62,116 nucleotides of DNA from assembly GCA_016845145.1 (NCBI GenBank), contig JAERTE010000095.1, positions 1 to 62,116 of the forward strand, in the 5' to 3' direction. Shown piece by piece: positions 45,923-55,127 of the stretch. A model generated the notes under the pieces. The model had not been told where the DNA came from. It ran no database searches and saw nothing but the letters and a program-made list of their open reading frames with translations. This DNA is from Rhodospirillaceae bacterium (GTDB lineage: Bacteria > Pseudomonadota > Alphaproteobacteria > Rhodospirillales > Casp-alpha2). The translations under genes and the position numbers were made by a program. Position 1 is the stretch's first letter. Each line of letters begins with the position of its first letter.

Positions 45923-48291
45923 CCGAGAAAAAGACTGTCAGCCGTTCATGGCTGCCCGTCGGAATCAGAGGCCGGTTGGTCCTTTGGTTCATTCTTGGTG
46001 CCGTGGGTGCGGTGGCGACGGGGGTCGTCGTTGTTTACGCGACGGGGATTCAGGCAATTCAAGAAACCCTGGGCCAAACTTTTTGTCAGATCGGCTCGCG
46101 TACAGCCGAGCAATTCAGCGATACCTTCGAACGCCAACGCCGTATCGTCGGAGACTTGGCAACCGACTCGCTGACGACTGAAGTGGCACTGGAACAATTC
46201 GATCTCTATAGGCGCTACTCATCCGATTGGCGGCAAGCACGGTTCAAACGCATAGAGCAGGAATGGAACGCTGCCAACTCGGCGACAGCCCGGATGAGAA
46301 GTCTACACCCGCAGTTGTCACACAGGCTTTCCGTATTGAAAGGGTTGGAAGGGGCAGCCCTACTGCGGCTGACGGTGTTCGACCTGTATGCAAACGTGCT
46401 CGCTAGCAGCAGCCCTCCAGCCGCGCACTCAGCAAGAACGGTATCTTGGTATCAAGCTGTTGTTAAACGCAAAACGCATTTTGTCTACGTGGACCTGGAC
46501 CGCGAACGAAGCGAAATTCTCGTTGCTACGCCGATATGGGCGGGCACCGACATTGTCGGTTTCGTCACAGCGGAGTTCGACTACACCGATGTCGACAAAG
46601 ATCTGAATGCTGTCCGATTTGGCGCCACGGGAGCGGTTCATGCCGTCGATTATGCCGGAGCCCCCTTGGCCGGTCTCGCGCGCGCGTTTTTGGTTCGCGC
46701 CATGGGGCGCCGCCGGCCGCCGCAAAATCCTGATTCGGCCACGCAATTCGAGGCGGAAGCCTATTGGATTGCATTGGAGGAAGCCGGACCCTGGCCCTAT
46801 TGGCAGCGGTTGGCATGCATTGTACCGGTGCGGACGGTCAATGAGCTTCGCGGTGCTTTTGACCTGCCACCGTGGAATATCGTGGTCACCCAATCGCCGG
46901 ATGAAAGCTACATTGCCCTGAAAACATCACTGGGGTCATTTCTGCTGGTCGGTTTGTTCGGTGTTTTGGTGGTTGGGATCGGTGGGGCATTTATCGCTTG
47001 GCACATCACGACACCGCTCAAACAATTGCAAAACGGCGTGCAACAGTTTGCGCGAGGCGATCGCGATCACCGGGTTACGATCTCGACTGCTGATGAAATC
47101 GGCGCCTTGGCAGCCGAATTCAACCGTATGGCGGAACGGGTCAGTGCATCGGAAAATGAGCTGCGTGCCTTTGCCCAGGCAGTTGCCGATGCGGCCGACG
47201 CCATCGTGCTGACGGATTCGGAAAGCCGTATCTATTACGTCAATCCGGCCTTCGAGAAAATCACTGGATATAGCGCTGAGGATGCTATCGGAGAGACACC
47301 AGGCCTGACCGCTTCTCCGAAGACCCCGGGCGCTGTCTTCGATGCGCTGAAGCGTGCCGTCGAAGAAGGACAAACTTGGCGTGGTGAGTTGTGGAACCGG
47401 CGCAAGAATGGCGAAGAATATCCAATCGATTTAACCATGAGCCCGATTCACGACGACACCGGAAAGATCGTATCGCTGCTCGGCGTGCACCGCGATATAT
47501 CCTTGGCCCGTGCTTACCGCGAGCAGTTGGAAAAAGAGGTCGAAGAGCGTTCACGCGAAATCGCTGAAACGCAGGGCTTGCGTGCCATGGGCCAAATGGC
47601 GAGCATGATCGCTCACGATCTCCGCAATGCTCTCTCGACAATCAAGATGAACCTGCAAATCCTGTTTCGCCATCATGATGCGGAGCCAGAGAAGACGGCT
47701 GATTGGGAACATTGCCGCATCGGCCTGGATCAGGTTCAGTACATGGAAGATATTATGCGCGACATGCTGGCTTTCGCCCGGCCGGACCGATTGTTGCAAG
47801 ATTGGCACGATCTCGACCAGATTGTCGAAGAGGCAATCGTTGCAGACAGCCAACGTATTGTGGCACGCGAAATCGATGTCCAGCGTCATGGCGGCGGCGA
47901 CGTGCCGAAAGCTTATTGTGACCGGTCCAAGGTTCTGGCGGTGCTGCGCAATCTCATCGGAAATGCGCTACAGGCCATGCCTGATGGCGGCACGCTGAGC
48001 GTCGACACCAGCATGATCATGGGAGGAGACGACCCCAACGTGCAGGTGAGTGTGCGCGACACGGGTATCGGTATAAAACCCGACGTTCTCGACCAAGTGT
48101 TGGAGCCGTTTTTCACGACCAGAGCCAAGGGAACAGGTCTTGGGTTGGCGATCGTAAAGCGCATCGTCGAACAACACGGCGGCGCGGTTGAAGTTGATTC
48201 ACATCAAGGTGAAGGAACGGTCGTCCGGTTTACTTTGCCGACTCTACCCACGGACAAAGTGCCGAGCGATGCCGCGACTCCTGATAGTTGA
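45913..48291 (+). CDS. Membrane sensor histidine kinase of the respiratory island
   Basis: The protein has 792 residues. Helix one (about 18-40) and helix two (about 335-360) bracket a periplasmic sensing domain of nearly 300 residues with no family I can name, possibly Cache-like. A HAMP domain, a PAS domain (about 420-530), a HisKA domain with H568 in M-I-A-H-D-L-R-N-A and an ATPase domain with D-T-G-I-G-I and G-T-G-L-G-L follow. The stop lies 23 bases inside the response regulator gene. Because the cognate regulator carries a sigma-54 domain and two sigma-54 promoters follow, its likely stimulus is a substrate of the downstream reductase such as iodate. That is inference. Confidence 0.88.
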   Translation: MSIAEKKTVSRSWLPVGIRGRLVLWFILGAVGAVATGVVVVYATGIQAIQETLGQTFCQIGSRTAEQFSDTFERQRRIVGDLATDSLTTEVALEQFDLYRRYSSDWRQARFKRIEQEWNAANSATARMRSLHPQLSHRLSVLKGLEGAALLRLTVFDLYANVLASSSPPAAHSARTVSWYQAVVKRKTHFVYVDLDRERSEILVATPIWAGTDIVGFVTAEFDYTDVDKDLNAVRFGATGAVHAVDYAGAPLAGLARAFLVRAMGRRRPPQNPDSATQFEAEAYWIALEEAGPWPYWQRLACIVPVRTVNELRGAFDLPPWNIVVTQSPDESYIALKTSLGSFLLVGLFGVLVVGIGGAFIAWHITTPLKQLQNGVQQFARGDRDHRVTISTADEIGALAAEFNRMAERVSASENELRAFAQAVADAADAIVLTDSESRIYYVNPAFEKITGYSAEDAIGETPGLTASPKTPGAVFDALKRAVEEGQTWRGELWNRRKNGEEYPIDLTMSPIHDDTGKIVSLLGVHRDISLARAYREQLEKEVEERSREIAETQGLRAMGQMASMIAHDLRNALSTIKMNLQILFRHHDAEPEKTADWEHCRIGLDQVQYMEDIMRDMLAFARPDRLLQDWHDLDQIVEEAIVADSQRIVAREIDVQRHGGGDVPKAYCDRSKVLAVLRNLIGNALQAMPDGGTLSVDTSMIMGGDDPNVQVSVRDTGIGIKPDVLDQVLEPFFTTRAKGTGLGLAIVKRIVEQHGGAVEVDSHQGEGTVVRFTLPTLPTDKVPSDAATPDS

Positions 48292-49642
48292 TGATGATGA
48301 AACGAGTCTCAGAACACTGAAATTGCATTTCAGTGAGAGAGGCTTTGAAGTGGGTGTCGCCGGTGATGCTGACAGTGGCTTGGCCGCACTGGCTGACCAA
48401 GCTGCCGACGTCGTCATCTCCGATATCCGAATGCCTGGACGAGATGGATTGTCATTGCTTGAAGACATCCGAGGCATTTACCCGACGACACCGGTCATTA
48501 TGATTACAGCCTTCCATGATTTGGATAGTACGGTCGCGGCTATGCATGGAGGCGCCGTCGACTATATCCAAAAACCCATCGACATAAACGAGCTTGAGGC
48601 GGCTATCGATCGCGCGCTGATCATGCACACAGAGGAAACCGGTGACGCGCTGGTGCTCGATTCAAGTGATGTCGGTGGCACCATCATTGGCCGCAGCCGG
48701 GCGATGAAGGAAGTATTCAAGAGCATCGGTATGGTTTCGCAGAGCCGGGTGACCGTTTTGGTGCTTGGAGAATCAGGCACCGGAAAGGAATTGGTGGCGC
48801 GCGCCGTTCACAAAGTCAGCCAGGATGCCTCGCAACCGTTTGTCGCCGTGAATTGCGCAGCGTTGGTGGAAACGCTGTTGGAGAGCGAATTATTCGGCCA
48901 CGAGAAAGGCGCCTTCACGGGCGCCATATCCAGCCGCAAAGGCAAGGTTGAACTGGCCGGTGAAGGTACGCTGTTTCTTGACGAGGTCGGAGAGCTGTCG
49001 CCTCGCATGCAAGGCAAGCTGTTGAGGTTGTTGGAAGAACGCGAATACATGCCAGTCGGCGGCTCGACCACCAAGCACAGCCAAGCTCGTTTCATTGCTG
49101 CGACAAATGTCGATCTGGAAGACAAAGTCGCCAAAGGTGAGTTCCGCGAGGATCTCTATTACCGCCTTAATGTGGTTATGATCAATCTACCGGCGCTTCG
49201 CGACCGCCGGGAGGATATCCCGTTGCTGGTCGAACATCTGGTGAAGAAGATCAATAAGGATCTGCGCAAAGGTATCCGCCGTGTGCCCAGCGAGGTTATG
49301 GAAATTCTTGCCGCCAAGGATTGGCCGGGAAACGTGCGAGAATTGGAAAACGTATTGATGAAGGCCGTCGTGCTGGCGCCGGGCAGTAGTTTAAGTATTG
49401 CTCAATTGGCTGAGATCGACTCCGGTGACGGCTCTTGGGCGGTCGCTCCGGATACCCAGTCGGTTGGAGATATTCCAAGCAATGCGGCGACACAATCTCT
49501 CAAGGATGTAGAGCGCAAACATATTGAGCAAGTGTTGAAGGAGACCGGTTGGCATAAGGGTAGAGCTTGCGAGATTTTGGGGATAAGCCGCCCGCGCCTG
49601 GACCGCCGTATTCGCGAATACGGATTAAACGGGGTGAACTGA
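48269..49642 (+). CDS. NtrC-family sigma-54 response regulator of the respiratory island
   Basis: The protein has 457 residues. Receiver phospho-acceptor is D52 in I-S-D-I-R-M-P. The AAA+ domain has Walker A G-E-S-G-T-G-K-E (167-174) and an intact G-A-F-T-G-A loop (214-219). A Fis-type helix-turn-helix (A-C-E-I-L-G-I-S-R-P-R-L) ends the protein. The ATG at 48269 overlaps the kinase gene and gives a standard receiver start; a longer frame does not. It is expected to switch on the sigma-54 promoters at 49820 and 55229. Confidence 0.92.
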   Translation: MPRLLIVDDDETSLRTLKLHFSERGFEVGVAGDADSGLAALADQAADVVISDIRMPGRDGLSLLEDIRGIYPTTPVIMITAFHDLDSTVAAMHGGAVDYIQKPIDINELEAAIDRALIMHTEETGDALVLDSSDVGGTIIGRSRAMKEVFKSIGMVSQSRVTVLVLGESGTGKELVARAVHKVSQDASQPFVAVNCAALVETLLESELFGHEKGAFTGAISSRKGKVELAGEGTLFLDEVGELSPRMQGKLLRLLEEREYMPVGGSTTKHSQARFIAATNVDLEDKVAKGEFREDLYYRLNVVMINLPALRDRREDIPLLVEHLVKKINKDLRKGIRRVPSEVMEILAAKDWPGNVRELENVLMKAVVLAPGSSLSIAQLAEIDSGDGSWAVAPDTQSVGDIPSNAATQSLKDVERKHIEQVLKETGWHKGRACEILGISRPRLDRRIREYGLNGVN

Positions 49643-49819
49643 CAGAAGAGAAAAAGGACCCTGTGGGGTTCGGCAGAGTGATCGTTTCATTACGTTTATG
49701 GATATCAATTGAACGATATGTTGCGTCTTCAATGCGTTGAGGAAAACCGAGTGATCTCCGAAGCCCATATAAGATATTGAATTTAAAGAGAAAAAAAATT
49801 GGCAGGGAGATGCCGGAAT

Positions 49820-49834
49820 TGGCCCGTCCTTTGC
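49820..49834 (+). promoter_or_regulatory. Sigma-54 promoter of the CydA-like/cytochrome operon
   Basis: TGGCCCGTCCTTTGC has GG at 49821-49822, exactly ten bases, then GC at 49833-49834. It lies about 65 bases before the first small gene of the operon and 178 bases after the response regulator stop. The inverted repeat ATATC-N8-GATAT at about 49701-49718 upstream could be an activator site, which is speculative. Confidence 0.85.
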
Positions 49835-49901
49835 GACTTTACCATTTCGACATCGATCGGGAAATCAACCCGACCTATGAAGAACCACGGGGAGCTGAGA
49901 C

Positions 49902-50021
49902 TTGAGCGATTCTAATAACAGCAATGTCGGGCCGGTCGTTTTCGGCGCCGCGCTGGTTGCAGTCCTGGTCTTCTTCTGGTGGCTGCTGATTTATTCTCAC
50001 GGCGTTCAGTCCGTGCATTGA
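49902..50021 (+). CDS. Very small membrane protein, first gene of the cytochrome operon
   Basis: The protein has 39 residues: a short polar N-terminus, one hydrophobic helix rich in aromatic residues (V-F-F-W-W-L-L-I-Y) and a tail ending H-G-V-Q-S-V-H. It starts at TTG with GGGGAG seven bases upstream. Small single-helix subunits such as CydX and CcoQ accompany haem-copper and bd oxidases, and this gene sits immediately before a CydA-like gene. The similarity is of type only; I see no sequence family. Confidence 0.6.
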   Translation: MSDSNNSNVGPVVFGAALVAVLVFFWWLLIYSHGVQSVH

Positions 50022-50024
50022 GCG

Positions 50025-50165
50025 ATGGGGAGCGCTTTGGGTACAAAAGGATACATTGTCTTTGTTTTTGCAGCGGTCGCATGGGCGGCGTATTTCTACG
50101 CCATCGACTGGTTGATCATGGAAGGTCAGGGACTGCCCGTTGCTTGGACCTTGATGCCGGCATGA
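50025..50165 (+). CDS. Second very small membrane protein of the cytochrome operon
   Basis: The protein has 46 residues with one membrane helix (Y-I-V-F-V-F-A-A-V-A-W-A-A-Y-F-Y) and a short tail. It begins with ATG three bases after the previous stop, and its TGA overlaps the CydA-like start as ATGA, so it is translated as part of the same unit. No family is recognised. The tight coupling argues for a real subunit. Confidence 0.62.
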   Translation: MGSALGTKGYIVFVFAAVAWAAYFYAIDWLIMEGQGLPVAWTLMPA

Positions 50166-51937
50166 GAACCTCGCGTATCATCTTCGGGCTAAGCGTTTTC
50201 ATCGGACTATTGTTTGCGCTGTCTTCAGAGCCGGTATTTGCGGCGGAAGCGGTGGCGCAAGGCGCCGAGACGAATGCGCCGGCATTTGTTCAGCCACAAC
50301 GCGCAGATTACCCTCAGGTCGGTGGCATCAATAGCCGGACGTTGGTTTGGGGCTTGTCGCAGATGCACCTGTTCTTGGCGGCCTTTGTGTTGGCTGTGCC
50401 GTTCTTCGTGCTGTGTATCGAGTTCGCTGGCGTTGTGACGAAAGACAGCCGCTACGACGACATGGCGCACGAATTCATGAAGATTTCCATGGCCGCCTAT
50501 TCGTTTACGGCACTTGCCGGCGGCGGCCTGACCATCGCATTGTTTCTATTCTATCCGCACCTGATGGGGTATTTGCTCAAGGTGTTTCAAGGGCAGACAC
50601 TGATTTACGCCATCTTGTTTCTGCTCGAATCGGTATTTCTCTATATCTATTTCTATTCTTGGAACGCGCTCCGGTACGGAAACCGAAAATGGTACCATAT
50701 GAGCATCGGTCTCATGTTGAACACCATCGGTTTGACCTTGATGTTCGTGGCCAATGCGTGGGCCAGTTTCATGATGTCGCCGGCAGGCGTGGACCCAACA
50801 GGTGCAATTACCGGAACCGTCTGGGAAGCGACCCGCAATCCGCTTTGGAATCCGCTCAACCTGCATCGGTTCTTGGCCAACATTGCCTACGGCGGCGCCA
50901 TCGTCGGCGCCTATGCGGCCTACCGTTTCCTGAGCGTATCCACAGACAGTGAACGCGGGCACTACGACTGGATGGGCTATACATCCAACATCATTGCCGT
51001 TGCCGGGTTTTTGCCGTTGCCGTTTGCCGGTTACTGGTTGATGGCAGAAATCTACGCCTACAGCCAGCAAATGGGCATTACGGCGATGGGAGGAGTATTG
51101 GCTTGGCTGTTCATCATCCAGGCGGTGCTCATCGGCACGATTTTGTTGGCAGCCAACTATTATCTCTGGTGCGGGTTAGGCAGAACTGAGCGCGGAACGG
51201 ATTATGCACCTTACGTCAAATACATCGCTGTTGTATTGGTCGGCGGGTTCCTGGTTTGGGTGACACCGCATTCGCTGATCCTAACGCCGCAAGAAGTTCA
51301 GCAATTGGGGGGTACGCACCACAAGTTGCTCGGGCCCTTGGGCATCATGCCGGCGAAAAATATCGCCGTGAACCTGATGCTGGTGTTCACGTTCCTGTCG
51401 TTCCAGATGTTTTACCGCTCCAGCCGCATTCCGACCGTGCCCTGGGCGCCGTTGGGCAATGCGGTGATCGTGGCGCTGTATGTCATCGGTTGTCTGAATA
51501 TCATCGGCGCCGGTGTGTACGGCTATTTCACGCCCACCGTCTACAAGGTTGGTGCATCCGTGCCGCAGGTGGTGACGACCCTGTCGATTATCGTCTTCGC
51601 CGGTATCATCGATTTCTTCATGTTGCGCGGCGCAAGGCAGACCGAGGTCCGATGGGGCCGCATGTCGGCGCGTTCGCAGTACGCCCTGTTCGTTTTGCCG
51701 GTGGCCTTTACCTGGTTGATGGCCTTGATGGGCTATATCCGTTCCAGCCTGCGCACCCATTGGCACGTCTACACGGTGATGGAAGATAAATCGGCGGAGG
51801 CCTACATACCCACCATCGGGCAAGCCGGAAATACCATCACCATCATTACGTTGTTGTTCATGGCACTGATCGTGTTCATTTTCTGGCTTAGCCAACTGGG
51901 ATCGACGGCGCAGAAATCGCCGGGAGCAGCGGAATGA
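50162..51937 (+). CDS. Divergent cytochrome bd subunit I (CydA)-like membrane protein
   Basis: The protein has 591 residues, with a signal-like N-terminus (to about residue 28) and some 12-14 membrane helices. CydA features are partly kept: H69 in S-Q-M-H-L-F-L-A aligns with the high-spin haem His19, F-L-L-E-S-V-F aligns with the Glu107 helix, and N-L-H-R-F-L-A-N-I-A-Y-G aligns with the haem b558 His186 region. The quinol-oxidase signature G-R-Q-P-W is replaced by L-R-T-H-W, and there is no cydB. Such CydA-like proteins occur with multihaem cytochromes in some chemolithotrophs, for example near nitrite oxidoreductase in Nitrospira. A quinol dehydrogenase or electron-conduit role, rather than O2 reduction, is the more likely reading here. 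Confidence 0.78.
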   Translation: MRTSRIIFGLSVFIGLLFALSSEPVFAAEAVAQGAETNAPAFVQPQRADYPQVGGINSRTLVWGLSQMHLFLAAFVLAVPFFVLCIEFAGVVTKDSRYDDMAHEFMKISMAAYSFTALAGGGLTIALFLFYPHLMGYLLKVFQGQTLIYAILFLLESVFLYIYFYSWNALRYGNRKWYHMSIGLMLNTIGLTLMFVANAWASFMMSPAGVDPTGAITGTVWEATRNPLWNPLNLHRFLANIAYGGAIVGAYAAYRFLSVSTDSERGHYDWMGYTSNIIAVAGFLPLPFAGYWLMAEIYAYSQQMGITAMGGVLAWLFIIQAVLIGTILLAANYYLWCGLGRTERGTDYAPYVKYIAVVLVGGFLVWVTPHSLILTPQEVQQLGGTHHKLLGPLGIMPAKNIAVNLMLVFTFLSFQMFYRSSRIPTVPWAPLGNAVIVALYVIGCLNIIGAGVYGYFTPTVYKVGASVPQVVTTLSIIVFAGIIDFFMLRGARQTEVRWGRMSARSQYALFVLPVAFTWLMALMGYIRSSLRTHWHVYTVMEDKSAEAYIPTIGQAGNTITIITLLFMALIVFIFWLSQLGSTAQKSPGAAE

Positions 51938-52776
51938 TTTTCATCCGTGTCATCGGGTTCAGCGTCGTTGTGCTGCTTTGCTACACCCTGTTCGCCAATA
52001 TCTTGCCGCAAGTGCAATCCAATCCGCCGGAGGATGACGAGCCGATTGCCGCCGGCGAAATGGATATGGCCGCTATGATCGATTGGGGAGAGAAGCTGTT
52101 CTCCGGCAAGGGGACCTGCACGCTGTGCCACAACAACTTGGGCCGTGCGCCGGACCTTTTGGAGATGGATCTGGCGACGGCGTTTGACGAACGATTGAAC
52201 GACGACCGCTACGAAGGCGAAGCCAAGAGCGAGGAAGGGGCCGTGGCGGTTGAGACCTACCTGCGCGAATCCTTGGTTGAACCATCCGTTTACGTGGTTG
52301 CCGGTTTCGGCAAGAAGGGCAGCGACGACAAGGTCAGCCCCATGCCGGATGTTTCCGGCGCACCAATATCTCTCTCTGAACCGCAAGTTAATGCGTTGAT
52401 CGCATTTCTGCAGAGCCGCGCCGGCATGGAGGCGACGGTGCCGTTGCCCGAGGCGGGCGATGCCGAAGCCGACGCGGAAGATGAGGAAGAGGAGGGCCCG
52501 GCCGAAACGGCGGAAGCGGCTATCGAAAAATTTACCTGCGGCGCGTGTCACGATCTGGCCGAGTCGGGCGCGGATGTCGGCCCGAAGTTGAACGGCATTG
52601 GTCAACGCCTTGGCGTGGACGGTTTGCGCAAGGCGATCCTCGACCCCAACGCTGACATCGCTGAAGGGTTTGAGCCCGATGCCATGCCGTCCGATTATGC
52701 CGAACAGATGCGGATCAGTGAATTGAATCTGATTATCGACTACCTGATGAATCTTCCCGAAAGCGGGGGGCAGTAG
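51934..52776 (+). CDS. Membrane-anchored di-haem cytochrome c
   Basis: The protein has 280 residues. One N-terminal helix (about 3-22) tethers it to the membrane with the bulk in the periplasm. Two haem-binding sites are visible: C-T-L-C-H at 62-66 and C-G-A-C-H at 202-206. A very acidic linker (about 174-197) lies between the two domains. It should relay electrons from the CydA-like protein toward periplasmic acceptors. It overlaps the CydA-like gene by four bases and precedes the next cytochrome by two. Confidence 0.85.
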   Translation: MIFIRVIGFSVVVLLCYTLFANILPQVQSNPPEDDEPIAAGEMDMAAMIDWGEKLFSGKGTCTLCHNNLGRAPDLLEMDLATAFDERLNDDRYEGEAKSEEGAVAVETYLRESLVEPSVYVVAGFGKKGSDDKVSPMPDVSGAPISLSEPQVNALIAFLQSRAGMEATVPLPEAGDAEADAEDEEEEGPAETAEAAIEKFTCGACHDLAESGADVGPKLNGIGQRLGVDGLRKAILDPNADIAEGFEPDAMPSDYAEQMRISELNLIIDYLMNLPESGGQ

Positions 52777-52778
52777 TC

Positions 52779-55067
52779 ATGAACTTCGTGCGCCACCCTT
52801 TACTGCTTTCCGTATTGGCCGCGGTCATATTGTACTTGGCATTCGCCTACGGCCTGCAACCGCCGTTGCCGAAATCACTGCTGATCCAATACATGATCTT
52901 CTCGATTATCGGCATCATCATGGTCGGCACCTTCAACGACGACACCGCCAAGCAAATGGCGGCACCCATCCGCGCGCTGCTGGGTCAGCCGAATATGGCT
53001 GTATTGCGTGCGGTGGTGGGCGTTCTTCTGGTTGTTGGCGTTGGCTGGTTTTCCTACGAACAGGTGAAACCTAACCTCGATGCACCGGTGGAACTGCGCA
53101 CCGTGCACCCGGCACCGCCGGGATCGATCCGTGTTTACGGCAAAAGCTTCAATTTGTTGAAGCTTACCAACCCGTTGCGTGAGCAGGCCGCCAAAGGCTC
53201 CGACGAATACCGCGAAATGGTCGGCGAGGGCGGTGAGCTTTATTATAAGAACTGTATCTATTGCCACGGTGACCTGCTTGATGGCCGCGGTCACTTCGCC
53301 GACGGTTTCAACCCGCGTCCAGCCAATTTCCAGGATGTCGGCACCATTGCGCAATTGCAGGAATCGTACTTGTTCTGGCGTATCACGACGGGCGGTCCTG
53401 GCCTGCCGCGCGAGGCCGCGCCATGGGCATCGGCGATGCCCGTGTGGCACGAGATGCTGAGTGAAGACGAGGTATGGAAGATTATTCTGTTTCTCTACGA
53501 CTACACCGGACATGTGCCGAGGTCGTGGGAACTGGAAACCAAGAAAGAAGGTGAGGCTCCGGCAAACGCGTCCGATACTGCCGCACCATCCGCCGACGGT
53601 AAGCTGAGTGAAGAACAAGTTACCGCTGTCTACCAAAAGCGATGCGCGCACTGCCATGGCGACGAAGGTGATGGCTTGGGGCCGGCGGCGGAGTTCATGT
53701 ATCCGTTGCCGCGTGATTTCACTCTCGCGTCTTTCAAGTACAAGACCACCCACGCAGACGATGAATTTCCGACCGACGCCGACCTCTATAACACGATCGC
53801 GGAAGGTCTTCCTGGCACCTCCATGCCGGCCTGGAAGGATATCCTGAGCAAGGCCGAGATTGATGCACTCATTCACCAGATCAAGGTGTTTGGCGAGTGG
53901 GAAGAGGAAGAAATCGAACACCGGCCGATCGCCGAGGGGACGCGCGTTGAGAGTTCACCTGAATCGATAGCACGTGGTCGCGAATTGTTCGTCAAGGCAT
54001 GCGTGCAGTGCCATGGCGATAAGGGGCGCGGCAATGTAACGTCGGGCAAGGTTTTGAAGGATGACTGGGAGCAACGCATTTGGCCCCGGAATCTAACCCG
54101 TCCGCGCTCCTGGCGGGCCACCTTTGATGTGCAGGATGTTTTTCAGCGCGTCTCCACCGGAATCCGCTCGACGCCGATGCCCGAGCACACCACTGTGATG
54201 AAAGAAAACGACCGCTGGGACATCGCTAATTACGTAATGACATTGCGTGACACGGCAGTGCCCGTGGACCCGGCGAAAACCGTGTTGCGCGGAGTTCGTA
54301 TTGTTGGTGCGTTGCCGACATCGCCGGATGACCCAGCTTGGGATTCAGCGGCGCCGACGGCGTTTCCGATGGTGCCGAACGTTATCAAGGAACCGCGGCT
54401 CTATTGGTCGCTGAACGATACCGTGGTGGCACGGGTCCTGTTTAACGATACAGACGTCGCCATTCGTCTCGATGTGGATGACCGCACTTACTCGGTGCCG
54501 GGCGACAAGTTGGAGAAGCAGTACCGCCTGAAAGATGTGGCGCCCACCGCCGATGCCATTGCGGTGCAGTTCCCGACCGTCATTCCCAAAACCAGTGAGA
54601 AGCCGTGGTTCCGCCACGGCGATAAAAAACATCCGGTGAATATGTGGTACTGGCGCGCACCCAGTGCCGAACCCGAGAGCCCGGCGATGGCGGCAATCTT
54701 GGATGCCACGGGGCCAGGCGCCCGGCCGGCACCGAGAGAGGGCGGTGGCCTTGCTGGCAGTGGTGCATGGAAAGACGGGCAATGGCGCGTCGTGTTCCAA
54801 CGCAAACTGGCCACGGATGACGCCGCCGATCTACAGTTCGAAGCCGGGCGCTATATTCCCATCGCTTTTGGTAACTGGGATGGCCTGGCTGGCGAAAAGG
54901 GCGGTCGGCATGCGTTCAGCACGTGGTATTGGCTGTTGCTGGAGCCCGAGGCCCGCCCGGTTGTGCTCTATGGTGCACCGGTCGGCACGGCCTTGTTGGC
55001 TGCATTACTATTCGTTTTCGCCGTCCGCCGTCAGCGCCGAGTTTATGAAGCAGGCACCGAAGTCTGA
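52779..55067 (+). CDS. Tri-haem cytochrome c fused to an ethylbenzene-dehydrogenase-type haem b domain
   Basis: The protein has 762 residues. Three N-terminal hydrophobic segments (about 7-24, 33-50 and 75-92) are followed by c-type haem sites C-I-Y-C-H (159-163), C-A-H-C-H (289-293) and C-V-Q-C-H (408-412). Residues about 500-730 match the haem b domain of EbdC/NxrC/ClrC-type gamma subunits (D-P-A-W-D, then P-W-F-R-H-G-D, V-N-M-W-Y-W and I-A-F-G-N-W-D-G). A C-terminal helix (about 733-752) anchors it again. Gamma-subunit domains of this type normally dock to periplasmic molybdoenzymes, which suggests this protein hands electrons to the reductase encoded downstream. Confidence 0.85.
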   Translation: MNFVRHPLLLSVLAAVILYLAFAYGLQPPLPKSLLIQYMIFSIIGIIMVGTFNDDTAKQMAAPIRALLGQPNMAVLRAVVGVLLVVGVGWFSYEQVKPNLDAPVELRTVHPAPPGSIRVYGKSFNLLKLTNPLREQAAKGSDEYREMVGEGGELYYKNCIYCHGDLLDGRGHFADGFNPRPANFQDVGTIAQLQESYLFWRITTGGPGLPREAAPWASAMPVWHEMLSEDEVWKIILFLYDYTGHVPRSWELETKKEGEAPANASDTAAPSADGKLSEEQVTAVYQKRCAHCHGDEGDGLGPAAEFMYPLPRDFTLASFKYKTTHADDEFPTDADLYNTIAEGLPGTSMPAWKDILSKAEIDALIHQIKVFGEWEEEEIEHRPIAEGTRVESSPESIARGRELFVKACVQCHGDKGRGNVTSGKVLKDDWEQRIWPRNLTRPRSWRATFDVQDVFQRVSTGIRSTPMPEHTTVMKENDRWDIANYVMTLRDTAVPVDPAKTVLRGVRIVGALPTSPDDPAWDSAAPTAFPMVPNVIKEPRLYWSLNDTVVARVLFNDTDVAIRLDVDDRTYSVPGDKLEKQYRLKDVAPTADAIAVQFPTVIPKTSEKPWFRHGDKKHPVNMWYWRAPSAEPESPAMAAILDATGPGARPAPREGGGLAGSGAWKDGQWRVVFQRKLATDDAADLQFEAGRYIPIAFGNWDGLAGEKGGRHAFSTWYWLLLEPEARPVVLYGAPVGTALLAALLFVFAVRRQRRVYEAGTEV

Positions 55068-55117
55068 CCCATATCAACGAAACGGTTTTGAACAAATCGT
55101 ATAAGTGTCCCCGAAGA

Positions 55118-55127
55118 CGTTGCAACG
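55118..55127. promoter_or_regulatory. 10-bp palindrome upstream of the idr promoter
   Basis: CGTTGCAACG is a perfect palindrome about 100 bases upstream of the idr sigma-54 promoter, an appropriate place for a response-regulator site. A partial relative, GTTGCGT, occurs near 49723 before the other sigma-54 promoter of the island. The match between the two is too short to call a shared site with confidence. Confidence 0.3.

Noticed and set aside
50162..51937. Functional cytochrome bd oxidase
   Set aside because: There is no cydB, the G-R-Q-P-W signature is altered, and the operon partners are multihaem cytochromes c rather than oxidase genes.
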